Below the pieces are notes generated by a model. The model saw only the letters and a program-made list of their open reading frames with translations. It was not told the origin of the DNA and ran no database searches. Of a stretch of DNA of 64,000 nucleotides, positions 16,253-25,240 are shown piece by piece. The first letter of the stretch is position 1, and every line of letters starts with the position of its first letter. Origin of the DNA: CAWCOU01 sp963797335 (lineage in GTDB: Bacteria; Pseudomonadota; Gammaproteobacteria; JAURND01); assembly GCA_963797335.1 (NCBI GenBank), contig CAWCOU010000001.1:1-64000 (forward strand), given 5' to 3'. The translations under genes and the position numbers were made by a program.

Positions 16253-17011
16253 ATGCGAAGAAAAGATTTTCATCCCCCCGTACCATTCGAAGCCATTATT
16301 TTTGATTGCGACGGCACGCTCAGCCATATCGAAGGAATTGATGAATTAGCTAACGCCCAAGGTGTAGGCGAACAAGTGAAACGTTTGACAGAAGAAGCCA
16401 TGGGCCATACCGGATTAAATCCGCAATTGTATGACCAACGTTTGCAATGGGTAAAACCCAGCGCAGATCAAGTTCGATTATTAGGCGCTCAGTATTTTCA
16501 ACAAAAATCGCCGGATTTATTGGCGGTATTGGCGATATTTCGATTTTTACAGAAAGAAATTTATATTATTTCAGCAGGCTTGACGCCGGCTATTTCGTCT
16601 TTTGCTAATTTATTAATGATAGAGAGCACTCATGTTTTTGCGGTGGATATTTATTTTAATTTATATGGCGAATACAGCGACTTTGATCGCCAGTCGCCGC
16701 TAGTGCACAATGATGGCAAGCAACGGATCATACAACAATTGCAACACAAATTTCGTGAGATGGCTTTAATAGGCGATGGTTTAAATGATTTTGCGGCCAG
16801 TCACTTAGTGCAGCGATTTATTGGTTATGGTGGTGCTTATTATCGAAAGAATATAGCCGACCAATGCGATTACTATCTGAAGACCGCGACCATGACGGCG
16901 TTATTACCGCTTTGCTTAACCGTAGAAGAAGTGGCGAGGTTAGATAAAAAAGCAATGAAATTATATGAGACCGGGTTGGAAATATTAAAACAAGAACTCA
17001 TTAAACAATGA
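16253..17011 (+). CDS. serB: Phosphoserine phosphatase-like HAD hydrolase
   Basis: 252 residues of the haloacid dehalogenase superfamily. Motif I FDCDGTLSHIEG carries the nucleophile and acid/base aspartates, EEAMGHTGLNPQLYDQRLQ matches the SerB cap region, SAG is motif II, and LIGDGLNDFAASH is the motif IV acidic pair. The start at 16253 has AAGGA upstream; a longer reading would overlap serC. Location opposite serC-serA supports the SerB assignment, completing the three-step serine pathway in one locus. A different HAD substrate cannot be fully excluded. Confidence 0.8.
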   Translation: MRRKDFHPPVPFEAIIFDCDGTLSHIEGIDELANAQGVGEQVKRLTEEAMGHTGLNPQLYDQRLQWVKPSADQVRLLGAQYFQQKSPDLLAVLAIFRFLQKEIYIISAGLTPAISSFANLLMIESTHVFAVDIYFNLYGEYSDFDRQSPLVHNDGKQRIIQQLQHKFREMALIGDGLNDFAASHLVQRFIGYGGAYYRKNIADQCDYYLKTATMTALLPLCLTVEEVARLDKKAMKLYETGLEILKQELIKQ

Positions 17012-17195
17012 ATTATTAAATGCGAAATTAAGAAAAACTCTTGATAAAATAATTGAAATGACGCTGTTAAAAGAAAAGTATTTTGGTTACAATAAAAAAC
17101 TCTATGGATTTTAACTGATTAATTAATTAATTCTAATATTGCAAAACGAGCGGAGATAGAGATGGGTATTTTTAATAAAAGAAATTAATTTAAGA

Positions 17196-17468
17196 TTATT
17201 CTGCGCATTCCACGTTGTTGCTGTTTGTTGTCGTAGTTTGCAGGAAATAAGCAGCAATATCAGGGCGTAGTAAATATTTAGAAATAATTCGATCAGGGGT
17301 ATGCAAGCTGCTGGCTTCAGTTAATCGTTCTGCCAGGCGCCAGCTTGGTTTGCTATGGCCTCTGGCAATTTGCCATAGGTAGGCAATAGTAGTCCCTGCC
17401 ATTCTTGCGACATCTTCACGTTGCTGAATGGTGGATTCATGCATCCATTGTCTCAAGTTTATTTCCAT
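17196..17468 (-). CDS. Cro-like helix-turn-helix regulator
   Basis: 90 residues. A phage Cro/YdaS-type helix-turn-helix lies at about residues 14-45 (REDVARMAGTTIAYLWQIAR, then GHSKPSWRLAERL). The tail is Thr/Asn-rich and acidic. It is transcribed away from an S24-type repressor gene, the classical cI-cro arrangement, but no integrase or other phage gene lies nearby. A palindrome (17476-17494) lies directly in front of its ATG in place of a good ribosome-binding site, suggesting tight repression. Confidence 0.75.
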   Translation of the reverse strand: MEINLRQWMHESTIQQREDVARMAGTTIAYLWQIARGHSKPSWRLAERLTEASSLHTPDRIISKYLLRPDIAAYFLQTTTTNSNNVECAE

Positions 17469-17475
17469 TTTGTTA

Positions 17476-17494
17476 GTTTAGCCAAACGCTAAAC
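17476..17494. promoter_or_regulatory. Operator candidate 1 (cro side)
   Basis: GTTTAGC-5 nt-GCTAAAC, a perfect 7-bp dyad spanning 19 bp, eight bases before the start of the Cro-like gene. Size and position fit a dimeric lambda-type repressor operator. Confidence 0.5.
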
Positions 17495-17523
17495 AGTTTG
17501 TCAAGTGGGTGTTGGTGGTTTTC

Positions 17524-17542
17524 GGTGCAAATTTAACGCACC
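17524..17542. promoter_or_regulatory. Operator candidate 2 (repressor side)
   Basis: GGTGC-9 nt-GCACC dyad, also 19 bp in total, 23 bases before the repressor start. The half-sites differ from operator candidate 1, so it may bind the other regulator of the pair. Confidence 0.35.
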
Positions 17543-17565
17543 ACAAAAGTGAATGACGTTATTTT

Positions 17566-18210
17566 ATGGAAAGTAAAGAAATTAGATTGATTAATCTACG
17601 CAAATTGCTCAAAGAAGCAAAAACAGCTGCCTGGTTAGCAAAAACAGCCAAGACCAGCCCGGCGTATATCAGCCAAATTTTGAGTCCTAGATCGAAAGGT
17701 AATATTGGCGATAAGCTGGCTAGAAAATTAGAAAAAGCAACCGGCAAACCAAAAGGATGGTTGGATTCTCTGCACGATGAGCGGTCACCTCGCACCTCGT
17801 TTACCCAATTCGTGCCTTTACTCGAAGCCAAGCAAATTTTCGAATGGTTTGCGGGGAAGGGTTGGCCACCGATTAAAATGATCCGTGTGATTGACCCTAT
17901 CAGCTCACAGGGTGATAATGTCTTCTCTATTGAGGTGAGCGGTGATGATATGGTCTCCCACACCAGTGTGGCTTCGAGTATTTGCCCAGGGGACATAGCC
18001 ATTATCGATCAAGATTTGGAGCCCGATCTAGGAAATATCGTCGTGGTCAATACCAGTTGTTCGATTAAACTGAGGCAGCTTTCTCTGGATGGTGATGAGC
18101 AGGTCTTAAAAGCCTTGAATCCTCAATACCCCATTTTGCCGTTTTCCAAAGATTTCCAGATTCTCGGCGTGGTCTTTGAGGTCAGGCGAATTTTTAAGAA
18201 CACGGTGTAA
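17566..18210 (+). CDS. CI/LexA-like repressor with altered S24 domain
   Basis: 214 residues: an N-terminal helix-turn-helix (about 15-45, TAAWLAKTAKTSPAYISQIL) and a C-terminal peptidase-S24-like domain (about 115-205). In self-cleaving relatives the nucleophile is the Ser of G-(D/N)-S-M; here the matching segment reads VSGDDMVSH, so the serine is replaced by Asp. The lysine position is kept (SCSIKLRQL), as is the C-terminal LNPQYPILPF...ILGVVFEVRR pattern. I infer that it still dimerises and binds DNA but is unlikely to cleave itself in the SOS response. It is divergent from the Cro-like gene; no other prophage gene is seen. Confidence 0.8.
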   Translation: MESKEIRLINLRKLLKEAKTAAWLAKTAKTSPAYISQILSPRSKGNIGDKLARKLEKATGKPKGWLDSLHDERSPRTSFTQFVPLLEAKQIFEWFAGKGWPPIKMIRVIDPISSQGDNVFSIEVSGDDMVSHTSVASSICPGDIAIIDQDLEPDLGNIVVVNTSCSIKLRQLSLDGDEQVLKALNPQYPILPFSKDFQILGVVFEVRRIFKNTV

Positions 18211-18287
18211 ATGGTCTTATCAAATGGAACGCTGAAAGCAACAGTTCTTTCAGTGACTAACCCTTAATCAGAGGAAAGGAAAACCGA

Positions 18288-18653
18288 ATGAAAGAACAAT
18301 TGCCAACCCGAGTTCCGTCAAAACAAACATCCACCCTTAAAACGATTGCAATCGCTATTGCCTTGATCGTTATTTGTCTGCTGGTATTCCATTTATTTTT
18401 TCCGATCTTTGGCGCTGCGGTCATCATCAGCGCTGCGGCTTGGGGCATTATCGTTGCCAGTGTAGTGTTGTTTTGTTTAGTCTTATTATTACTTTTTCTT
18501 TTTTCAGGAGCTATTGCCACTACCGTCTTGGGCTTGCTTGCCTTTGCGTGGTTAATCGTTGCGCTCATTATATTTCCGATTGTCTTCCCATTAATTATGC
18601 CTATTTTTATTATGATCGTAGCCATTGGTTTTATTCTTCGACGTAGAAAATAA
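18288..18653 (+). CDS. Small polytopic membrane protein, unknown function
   Basis: 121 residues, almost entirely hydrophobic after a short polar N-terminus (MKEQLPTRVPSKQTSTLK), with three or four membrane helices and a basic end RRRK that predicts a cytoplasmic C-terminus. The start has a strong AGAGGAAAGGA upstream. No conserved motif is recognised. It lies 77 bases after the repressor gene and is followed by a large nested hairpin. Confidence 0.6.
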   Translation: MKEQLPTRVPSKQTSTLKTIAIAIALIVICLLVFHLFFPIFGAAVIISAAAWGIIVASVVLFCLVLLLLFLFSGAIATTVLGLLAFAWLIVALIIFPIVFPLIMPIFIMIVAIGFILRRRK

Positions 18654-18657
18654 AAAA

Positions 18658-18733
18658 CCCCTGGCAGCTCAGATCACTAGCCCACAAAAAACTAACAATC
18701 GCTTTTTCGTGGGCTAGCCCCGGCTGCCAGGGG
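18658..18733. terminator. Nested hairpin with CCCTGGCAG arms, copy 1
   Basis: Outer 11-bp stem CCCCTGGCAGC (18658-18668) and GCTGCCAGGGG (18723-18733), inner 9-bp stem CTAGCCCAC (18677-18685) and GTGGGCTAG (18709-18717). It separates two convergent genes, so a bidirectional terminator is likely. The same arm core recurs at 25198-25240, on the other side of the slyB/giant-gene block. Confidence 0.6.
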
Positions 18734-18753
18734 TAGGGTAAGAAGAATCAGAA

Positions 18754-19215
18754 TTAGGTATTGTCAGGAATCAAACGAGTACGTGGTCCGTAGATCACCA
18801 ATACTTTTTGGCCAACGAACAAGTTGGTATCTTGCGTTTGCGTCACGGTAATCACATTGTGATTTTTCAAGCGAATCACGTATTCATAGCCAATTTGGGA
18901 ATGAATCGATTGATCCAAAGAATTGCCTATCACCCCACCTAACACCGCGCCGCCCAATGCCCCAGCAATTCGGGCCGTAGGATTTTGGCTGATTAAAGAC
19001 CCGGCTAATGCGCCACCACCAGTGCCCACCAGGCCACCCACTCGGCTATTGTTATCAATTTGCACTGCTCGTTTAGATAAAATAACCCCAGACGCAGTTC
19101 TGTTAACCGTGCCTACCTCTCCGGCGTTAAGGGTGTTAGAAGATAAATTAGGGCTGCAACCGACCAAAACCAAGCTGATCAAGAGTAACGGAAGTAGTGT
19201 AAAGATTTTTTTCAT
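18754..19215 (-). CDS. slyB: SlyB/Pcp-like glycine-zipper outer-membrane lipoprotein
   Basis: 153 residues. A lipoprotein signal with lipobox LVLVGC gives a mature protein starting at Cys-19. A glycine-zipper segment follows (GGLVGTGGGALAGSLI and AGALGGAVLGGVIGNSLD), then a C-terminal beta domain (GYEYVIRLKNHNVITVTQ, GQKVLVIYGPRTRLIP). This is the SlyB/Pcp architecture. In enterics SlyB stabilises outer-membrane proteins under stress. The ATG at 19215 is chosen because it begins the signal peptide; upstream codons give no signal. It is divergent from the 1950-residue gene, sharing about 120 bp of upstream DNA. Confidence 0.88.
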   Translation of the reverse strand: MKKIFTLLPLLLISLVLVGCSPNLSSNTLNAGEVGTVNRTASGVILSKRAVQIDNNSRVGGLVGTGGGALAGSLISQNPTARIAGALGGAVLGGVIGNSLDQSIHSQIGYEYVIRLKNHNVITVTQTQDTNLFVGQKVLVIYGPRTRLIPDNT

Positions 19216-19338
19216 GATAAATTTATCCAAAAAATAGGTAAATATTGATTTTAACACACGCCAAAGATCGATAGGCGCTAGTTGCCGAGCGGAAGTATAG
19301 AGTGAAGATATTAAAATAATCTTAAGTAGGAAAATGCG

Positions 19339-22300
19339 ATGCGTGAAGATGTCAAAGAGAAAAAGCAAGTAAGGCACGAATTACCCCCAAACAAGTTATT
19401 GGACTTTATCCAACAAAGCCATGAATATGATTTTCCTTCCTATTTGCAATGGCTGCACGAGTGCCCTAACAAGCCTGAAGCGCTAACCTTCACCCTCAAG
19501 ACAATTAATAAAGCGCGAAACGACCATACCAGTAAAATTTTTACAGAGGATTTTTCCCCTAAAAAACTGCGATTTTTTACGATAGTAATAATCGAGCAAC
19601 TTTCGGCAAGCTTGAAGGTCACTCCCCTGGCAGCCAAAAATTTTGACAATTTTTCTAGCGCGCTCCTGTTCATAGAGGAACTAGTAGCACTGCTCACGGA
19701 GATGGAGTCACAGCCATTTGGCCAAGTTTCTGCTGCTCGGCTTATGCCATTAGGAAACTTATTATCTAATATAGCCGCCGTGTGCAAAACCTGTGATCTT
19801 TTTTCGCTTCGAGATGTCCGTTTCTCTCTTGATCTGACCCAACTATTACATTTATGGTTACATTATGACAGAGAAACGCTAACCCCTATGGCATTAAGCC
19901 AAGCACTAGAGTCCATGGGATCTTTGGCGCAGCATAAAATTTTAATCAACAAAAAAATCAGTCTAAACGCGCTAATCGAGCATATAGAACCTAAGCTAGC
20001 TAAACAAAATCTAACCGTAGTAAAACAGTGGTTAATGGGGCTAGGGATGTTGGCAGAAAAAGATCTTCTGCTCAATCCGCTGATGGCTAACCATTTGAAC
20101 AAGGTTTTAGGCTTATTTGCTAGCCTAGACTTTAAAGACAGTGACCGAGCTAATAAGGCCTATCTGGGATTTGTGAAGATCCTTAAAGCTTGGATGGTTG
20201 CCGATATATCGCGTATAAAAATTAATTTCCTCCACGATATTTTCAGTAAATTTTTTGGATCGGATTTTTCCTTGCTTGCGCCGATAGCATATATGACTTG
20301 CAATATGTCCGCTACTAAGGACTATATTCCATCGGTCATTATTTCTGCTGAAACATTCCATGTGATCTTTAATAAATTGGTGGATCAGGTTCAATCATTG
20401 GCTAGCCTGCGACATAAAGAAGAAAATAAGGGTCAATTACTAGGTCAGCTTCACCTAGTCTGTCAAATAGTTTTAATGCTAGGTCAGCTAGTCCGCTTTC
20501 AGCCGGAGCTATATCGTACTATCACATCAAAAGTGGCTGAGAGTTTTGAAGAGGTATTGTCTTTTGTAGCGAATACAGCAGCTAAAGTCGACGTGCTGAT
20601 ATCAGAAACTTTTCAAAAAGCTCACCGCAGCAGGGGTGAGTCATCGCCCGCCGAAATAAAAAATGTCATTAACATTCAGAAAAAAGAAAAGGAGGCTGTA
20701 AAAAATGAGTTAATAGGGTACTTGGTAGATATCTTATATGGGAGATCATTGTTCGGGATCTCTAATCCTTCCCCAGCCAGCATTCGATTACGAACCCTGA
20801 TGTCGCCTTTTTTAGAAAGACAAGCCGATTTAGAAACAGCCAAAAATATTGAAATACTTATCTCCAAGTTTGTTTTTTTCTTATATCTGAACCGACAGAA
20901 AACGCCAAAAGCATTATCGGCGGTATTAAGTAGAAACAAACCAGGCCAACCAACCCCGGGGTCTTTTCAAGACCAAGTGCTTCAATATATATCAAAACAT
21001 TCGACTCATATAGCTCTGGCAGAGGTGATGGTTGGTGACTATTTCCCTGTGGACATTATCTGTAAGAACATCGTCATCGAAATCAATGGTTGGGGTCATC
21101 ATTTTAATCATCCTATTAAGGGTAATACTAAAGATTTTCTAAAATGCTGCATATTAGAGTTTATAAATGAATATTCTGTGCATTATTTTGATTTTACCAA
21201 ACGAGCTTATACTCCAAAGGAGATTGGCGATGCAGTCATCAAGGCTCTGAATCAAGCCAAGCTTAAGCAAAAAGGGAAAACAGAAAAACCTAAGCAGGTG
21301 CTGCAATTATTTGAATATATTGGGCAAAAGCTGAAAGGGAACTCTCAATTATGGGAAGCAAGTATTGCGGATGGTAAAACGGCAATCACTGCCGATGTGA
21401 AACAATCTGCGGCGCCCAAAGGTAAAGAAGAGCCCCAGTTTGAGTATAAACCTATTGATATTGAAGAAGTGAAACGTCCGCCTAAAAATAAACCACTCGT
21501 CAGCCAAGTCTCTGATATACCCACATCTGGGCAAATTATGGAGGCGGCTATTGCAGGTGATATCGCTAAAATACGACAATTTTTTAATGGTAAGACTCCC
21601 ATTCATCCCGTATCAGGGCAGCCTGATCGCGATCGCCATATTTTTACAGTGGCTTTAATGATGGCACTCCAAGCACTTCATGAGTTAAGGCCCGAAAAAA
21701 ATAATTTAAAAGACGATATCGACCCTAAAGTAAATAATCTCCGGGACGTTATTCTATTTTTAATAACAGATACCAATATAAATAAAAATTCATTAATTAA
21801 CAGTTTTATGACGGAAGAAGGGCATGAAGTTTCACCCGCTATTCTAGTTAAAAAATGGGGGATTGGGTACGCTGAGCTTCATCGCCATGTGCAAAAAGGT
21901 CGTAGCAAAAAGAAAAGTAAAATAGACTGGGATGCCATCAAGGCGAAAGCCGAACAGCTGGACGATACGATCAGTTTCAAGTATTTATTGTTGTTAAAAG
22001 CGATCCATCCCCAAGTCAAAGAAAGCAAGGATTCACTGCCAGATACTGGGCCGTCGCAGGTATTGGTCACCAGCGGAGCAGTCTTTGCACCAAGAGCAGA
22101 GGATAAGGGTAAGCTATTTCCTTTTTCCCCCACCACATTGACATCCGCCGAATTGATAGATGAGAGCAAGCATAAGCGGTCTAAATGTGATGAAATCTAT
22201 TATTTTTCTAAGCAAAATAAAAAAGATATAATTTCTACAGTAGTGGAGAATTTTAATTTAATTTCTGCCCACGCAAGCCAAGGGGATGCGTTGGCTCAAG

Positions 22301-25191
22301 CGCTGCTTGGTTGTGCATATATAAATGCAAATGGGAGTAAAGATGGTGTTTTTTCAACCGAAAATCTAATTTTTGCAGACCAAAAAATGGGGCATTATTG
22401 GTTAACGATGGCTGCTAAGCAGGGGAATCGAGACGGGCAAAATTATTTAGGATATTATTTTGCAACAGCAAAGCCACCTAATCTAGCTGAATCTCGCAAA
22501 TGGTTTGATCTTGCTGTTGAGCAAGGTCATTTTCAAGCCCAGTTCTTTATAGGAAAATACCATTGTGGAAAAGAGGATTCCGCTGAAGCTGTATATTGGT
22601 ATACAAAAGCAGCTAAACAAGGATTTGGGGATGCTCAATATAAACTAGGACTGATATATTATAGCGGTTCTGCTGAAGTGAATCGAGATTTAGAACTAGC
22701 AAAAAAATGGCTGCGGCAAGCAAAAAATGAGGGGGTACAAGAGGCCACACTTGAGTTAGCCATGATTGAGCATCAAGATCAACTAATACCAAAGATTTCT
22801 AAAATAATTAATAAGTTAAATAAACAAGAAAGAAACAATGCCGCTCCGATGCTATACCTGGAGGCATTAGAGCTTATAAAGAAGGATCGTAAAAAGCACG
22901 CTAAAAAGATCGAAAAAGACTTAAAAAAATCAGCGGATAGGGGATCTGGGTGGGCACAATTTACGTTAGGTTATTTATACTATTCAAGTGATTTCATACC
23001 TCAAAATATAAGTAAAGCTATTCATTATCTGAAGTTAACATGCGGTGAGATGACTAAATTTGCTCAATATGCACTAGGTATCATCTATCAAAAAGATGGA
23101 CCGCATTATAGCATAGAAGAAGCTATTCAATATTTAAATAAATCAGCTGAGCAAAATGTAAAAGGGGCATTGATAGAGCTCAGCCGTATCTATCTTAGGG
23201 AAGAAAGCTATGACCTGCGTAAAGCGTATGAACTTATATTGAAAGCCACTGGCCCTGGTAATAAAGACGATATTTCTTCCTGTGGGAAACAGCTCGAGCT
23301 AATTGCAGATCTGGATTTTTTTAAGGATATCGTACAGGAGCATGGGATTATTTTTGCTGAGGTCATGTTTAGGGTAGGTGAGCCGTGTATAATTCGTGAT
23401 ACACCAGCTTATAATCTTGAGAAAGCAATTGCTTATTTTAAAAAAGCTGATCAATATGATCACCCTGGGGCGCAAATTTGTTTAGGACAAATTCATGAAA
23501 ATAAAGGAGAGGTAGACAAAGCGATCGAATACTACCAAAAGGCAGCCAAAACCCAAGTCGCCGGCTTATTTTACTTAGGTTGTATTTATAAAAAAGAAAG
23601 CCCTCAATTTGACCCCTCAAAAGCGGTGCAAATATTGACGAATGCGGCTGAACTAAAACACGCACCGTCGCAGCATACATTGGGCACTTTGTATCAAAAG
23701 GGACTAAAAGGAGGTGTAGAAAAAAGAGGTGTAGAAAAAAGTGATAAGATGGCTGTTTATTATTTCGAATTGGCAACTCAGCAAAAATATCAACCCTCTT
23801 GCTTTGAGTTGGCTTATATCTATGACAAGAAAGCTAAAGATGTAATAAAAGATATAAAAAATGTAAAAGAAGCCATGAAGTATTATGAATTGGCTATTCG
23901 ATCAAAAACTCAAAATCCAATGCAATTAACCACACTGGAAACAAGAGCAGATTCTAAACAAAAAATGTCTACGCTTCGATCCCAATTGATGAAGGTAGGT
24001 GGAATTGCACCTTTAGAGCCTGAAACTCAAGAATGGAAAATAAAGGCTCATAAAAAATTAGCTCGTCTTTATCGATTACAAGGTCCGTCAGGCTATTTTA
24101 ACGCGAAGAACAATTATAAAATTGCAGCAGAGTGCGGTGATAAAGAGGCACAATTCACCTTGGGAAATCTCTATTCTCAGGGACTTGCTTTGGGGCCGAA
24201 CGAAAGTAAGGATCTATGTTGGGGTTGGTATCAGAAAGCGGCTGATCAAAATTTGCCGGAGGCTAACTTGATGCTTGGGAGTTATTACTATAATAAACGG
24301 GAGGATGAAAAAGCATTTAGGTTTTTCAAATTAGCAGCAGAAGCAGGTTTGAAAGAAGGAAAATATCAATTGGCATTAATGTACTCGAGTGGGGATGGGG
24401 TTAAGCAAGATTTTGTAAAAGCAAGAGAGTGGTGCAAAGCTGCCATCAAGCAAGGAGATAAAGAGGCTGAATTTTTAATGTCAGAGATTTTAGAAAAGGA
24501 AAAACTTCATCAAGACTATCCTTCCCAAAAAATGGCTTCTCGGCTGTTTGCGATTGTAACTCCAAAGCGGGAGAATAAGCCATTAACCCCCGAGTTGAAA
24601 AAAACTGTTTCTATACCCACTGTAGTGGCACCCACCAAGGTTAATGATAAATCATTAACCGTCAATATAGATTCCTTGACTAGTGAAGAATTATTCAATT
24701 TCGCGCAAGTATTAGTGAAATTAAAGAATTATAAAGAAGCATTCGAGTGTTACGAACGCGTTTTGAAAAAATCCCCGGGGAACAAAGCTACGGCACTTTT
24801 CCATTATGCGAGTTTGCAACTCAAAGTAGCTGGCAGCGATACCGTTCGTATTCAACAAGCACTTAAGAATTTCGAAGAAGCCGAAAGTTTAAATCCTAAG
24901 AATCTAGCTATAAAGAAAAAAATTAAATTTTGTCAACAGGAATTAGCTCGTCTTATTCCGGAAATAAAAAAGCATGGCTCTAAACAAGATGCTCAGAAAT
25001 CAGATGATCGTGTTTCATCTGATTCTGTTAGTTTCTCTAACCTAGCAAAAAATCTCAATCAGGGCGATCGCTCCATTTCCGGCCAAATAGACACATTCGG
25101 TCTTTTAGGTTCAGGCTCCTCCGGAAAAAGAAAAGAAAGTTCTTTGTCAGATAAACGCACCGATATGCCCGAAGAAACCCTAAAAGTATAA
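19339..25191 (+). CDS. Giant OPR/RAP-like and Sel1-repeat protein, candidate effector
   Basis: 1950 residues with no signal peptide or membrane helix. Residues about 10-540 are all-helical, with repeated leucine/asparagine patterns such as LSQALESMGSLAQHKILIN and VKQWLMGLGMLAEKDLLLN that resemble octotricopeptide (OPR) or FASTK-type repeats. Residues about 550-630 look like a RAP domain: DYFPVDIICKNIVIEINGWG followed by HHF, a lysine-led helix (KDFLKCCILEFINEY) and YFDFTKRAYTPKEI. A linker and a possible ankyrin-like piece (700-860) follow, then at least a dozen Sel1/TPR-like repeats (980-1715, e.g. YWYTKAAKQGFGDAQYKLGL), a TPR segment (1780-1870) and a Ser-rich, acidic tail (MPEETLKV). Base composition is more A-rich than neighbouring housekeeping genes. 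OPR/RAP proteins bind organelle RNA in eukaryotes; an RNA-targeting secreted effector is inferred, not shown. Confidence 0.75.
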   Translation: MREDVKEKKQVRHELPPNKLLDFIQQSHEYDFPSYLQWLHECPNKPEALTFTLKTINKARNDHTSKIFTEDFSPKKLRFFTIVIIEQLSASLKVTPLAAKNFDNFSSALLFIEELVALLTEMESQPFGQVSAARLMPLGNLLSNIAAVCKTCDLFSLRDVRFSLDLTQLLHLWLHYDRETLTPMALSQALESMGSLAQHKILINKKISLNALIEHIEPKLAKQNLTVVKQWLMGLGMLAEKDLLLNPLMANHLNKVLGLFASLDFKDSDRANKAYLGFVKILKAWMVADISRIKINFLHDIFSKFFGSDFSLLAPIAYMTCNMSATKDYIPSVIISAETFHVIFNKLVDQVQSLASLRHKEENKGQLLGQLHLVCQIVLMLGQLVRFQPELYRTITSKVAESFEEVLSFVANTAAKVDVLISETFQKAHRSRGESSPAEIKNVINIQKKEKEAVKNELIGYLVDILYGRSLFGISNPSPASIRLRTLMSPFLERQADLETAKNIEILISKFVFFLYLNRQKTPKALSAVLSRNKPGQPTPGSFQDQVLQYISKHSTHIALAEVMVGDYFPVDIICKNIVIEINGWGHHFNHPIKGNTKDFLKCCILEFINEYSVHYFDFTKRAYTPKEIGDAVIKALNQAKLKQKGKTEKPKQVLQLFEYIGQKLKGNSQLWEASIADGKTAITADVKQSAAPKGKEEPQFEYKPIDIEEVKRPPKNKPLVSQVSDIPTSGQIMEAAIAGDIAKIRQFFNGKTPIHPVSGQPDRDRHIFTVALMMALQALHELRPEKNNLKDDIDPKVNNLRDVILFLITDTNINKNSLINSFMTEEGHEVSPAILVKKWGIGYAELHRHVQKGRSKKKSKIDWDAIKAKAEQLDDTISFKYLLLLKAIHPQVKESKDSLPDTGPSQVLVTSGAVFAPRAEDKGKLFPFSPTTLTSAELIDESKHKRSKCDEIYYFSKQNKKDIISTVVENFNLISAHASQGDALAQALLGCAYINANGSKDGVFSTENLIFADQKMGHYWLTMAAKQGNRDGQNYLGYYFATAKPPNLAESRKWFDLAVEQGHFQAQFFIGKYHCGKEDSAEAVYWYTKAAKQGFGDAQYKLGLIYYSGSAEVNRDLELAKKWLRQAKNEGVQEATLELAMIEHQDQLIPKISKIINKLNKQERNNAAPMLYLEALELIKKDRKKHAKKIEKDLKKSADRGSGWAQFTLGYLYYSSDFIPQNISKAIHYLKLTCGEMTKFAQYALGIIYQKDGPHYSIEEAIQYLNKSAEQNVKGALIELSRIYLREESYDLRKAYELILKATGPGNKDDISSCGKQLELIADLDFFKDIVQEHGIIFAEVMFRVGEPCIIRDTPAYNLEKAIAYFKKADQYDHPGAQICLGQIHENKGEVDKAIEYYQKAAKTQVAGLFYLGCIYKKESPQFDPSKAVQILTNAAELKHAPSQHTLGTLYQKGLKGGVEKRGVEKSDKMAVYYFELATQQKYQPSCFELAYIYDKKAKDVIKDIKNVKEAMKYYELAIRSKTQNPMQLTTLETRADSKQKMSTLRSQLMKVGGIAPLEPETQEWKIKAHKKLARLYRLQGPSGYFNAKNNYKIAAECGDKEAQFTLGNLYSQGLALGPNESKDLCWGWYQKAADQNLPEANLMLGSYYYNKREDEKAFRFFKLAAEAGLKEGKYQLALMYSSGDGVKQDFVKAREWCKAAIKQGDKEAEFLMSEILEKEKLHQDYPSQKMASRLFAIVTPKRENKPLTPELKKTVSIPTVVAPTKVNDKSLTVNIDSLTSEELFNFAQVLVKLKNYKEAFECYERVLKKSPGNKATALFHYASLQLKVAGSDTVRIQQALKNFEEAESLNPKNLAIKKKIKFCQQELARLIPEIKKHGSKQDAQKSDDRVSSDSVSFSNLAKNLNQGDRSISGQIDTFGLLGSGSSGKRKESSLSDKRTDMPEETLKV

Positions 25192-25197
25192 TTCAGC

Positions 25198-25240
25198 TCC
25201 CTGGCAGTGCGCGCGGCCCGCTCATACGCGCTGCCAGGGA
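25198..25240 (+). terminator. Terminator hairpin with CCCTGGCAG arms, copy 2
   Basis: Perfect 10-bp arms TCCCTGGCAG (25198-25207) and CTGCCAGGGA (25231-25240) seven bases after the giant gene, with further GC pairing in the loop. No T-run follows. Confidence 0.5.

Noticed and set aside
17196..18210. The Cro-like and repressor pair considered as a toxin-antitoxin system
   Set aside because: Both are DNA-binding proteins in a divergent cI-cro arrangement; no toxin-like partner is present.
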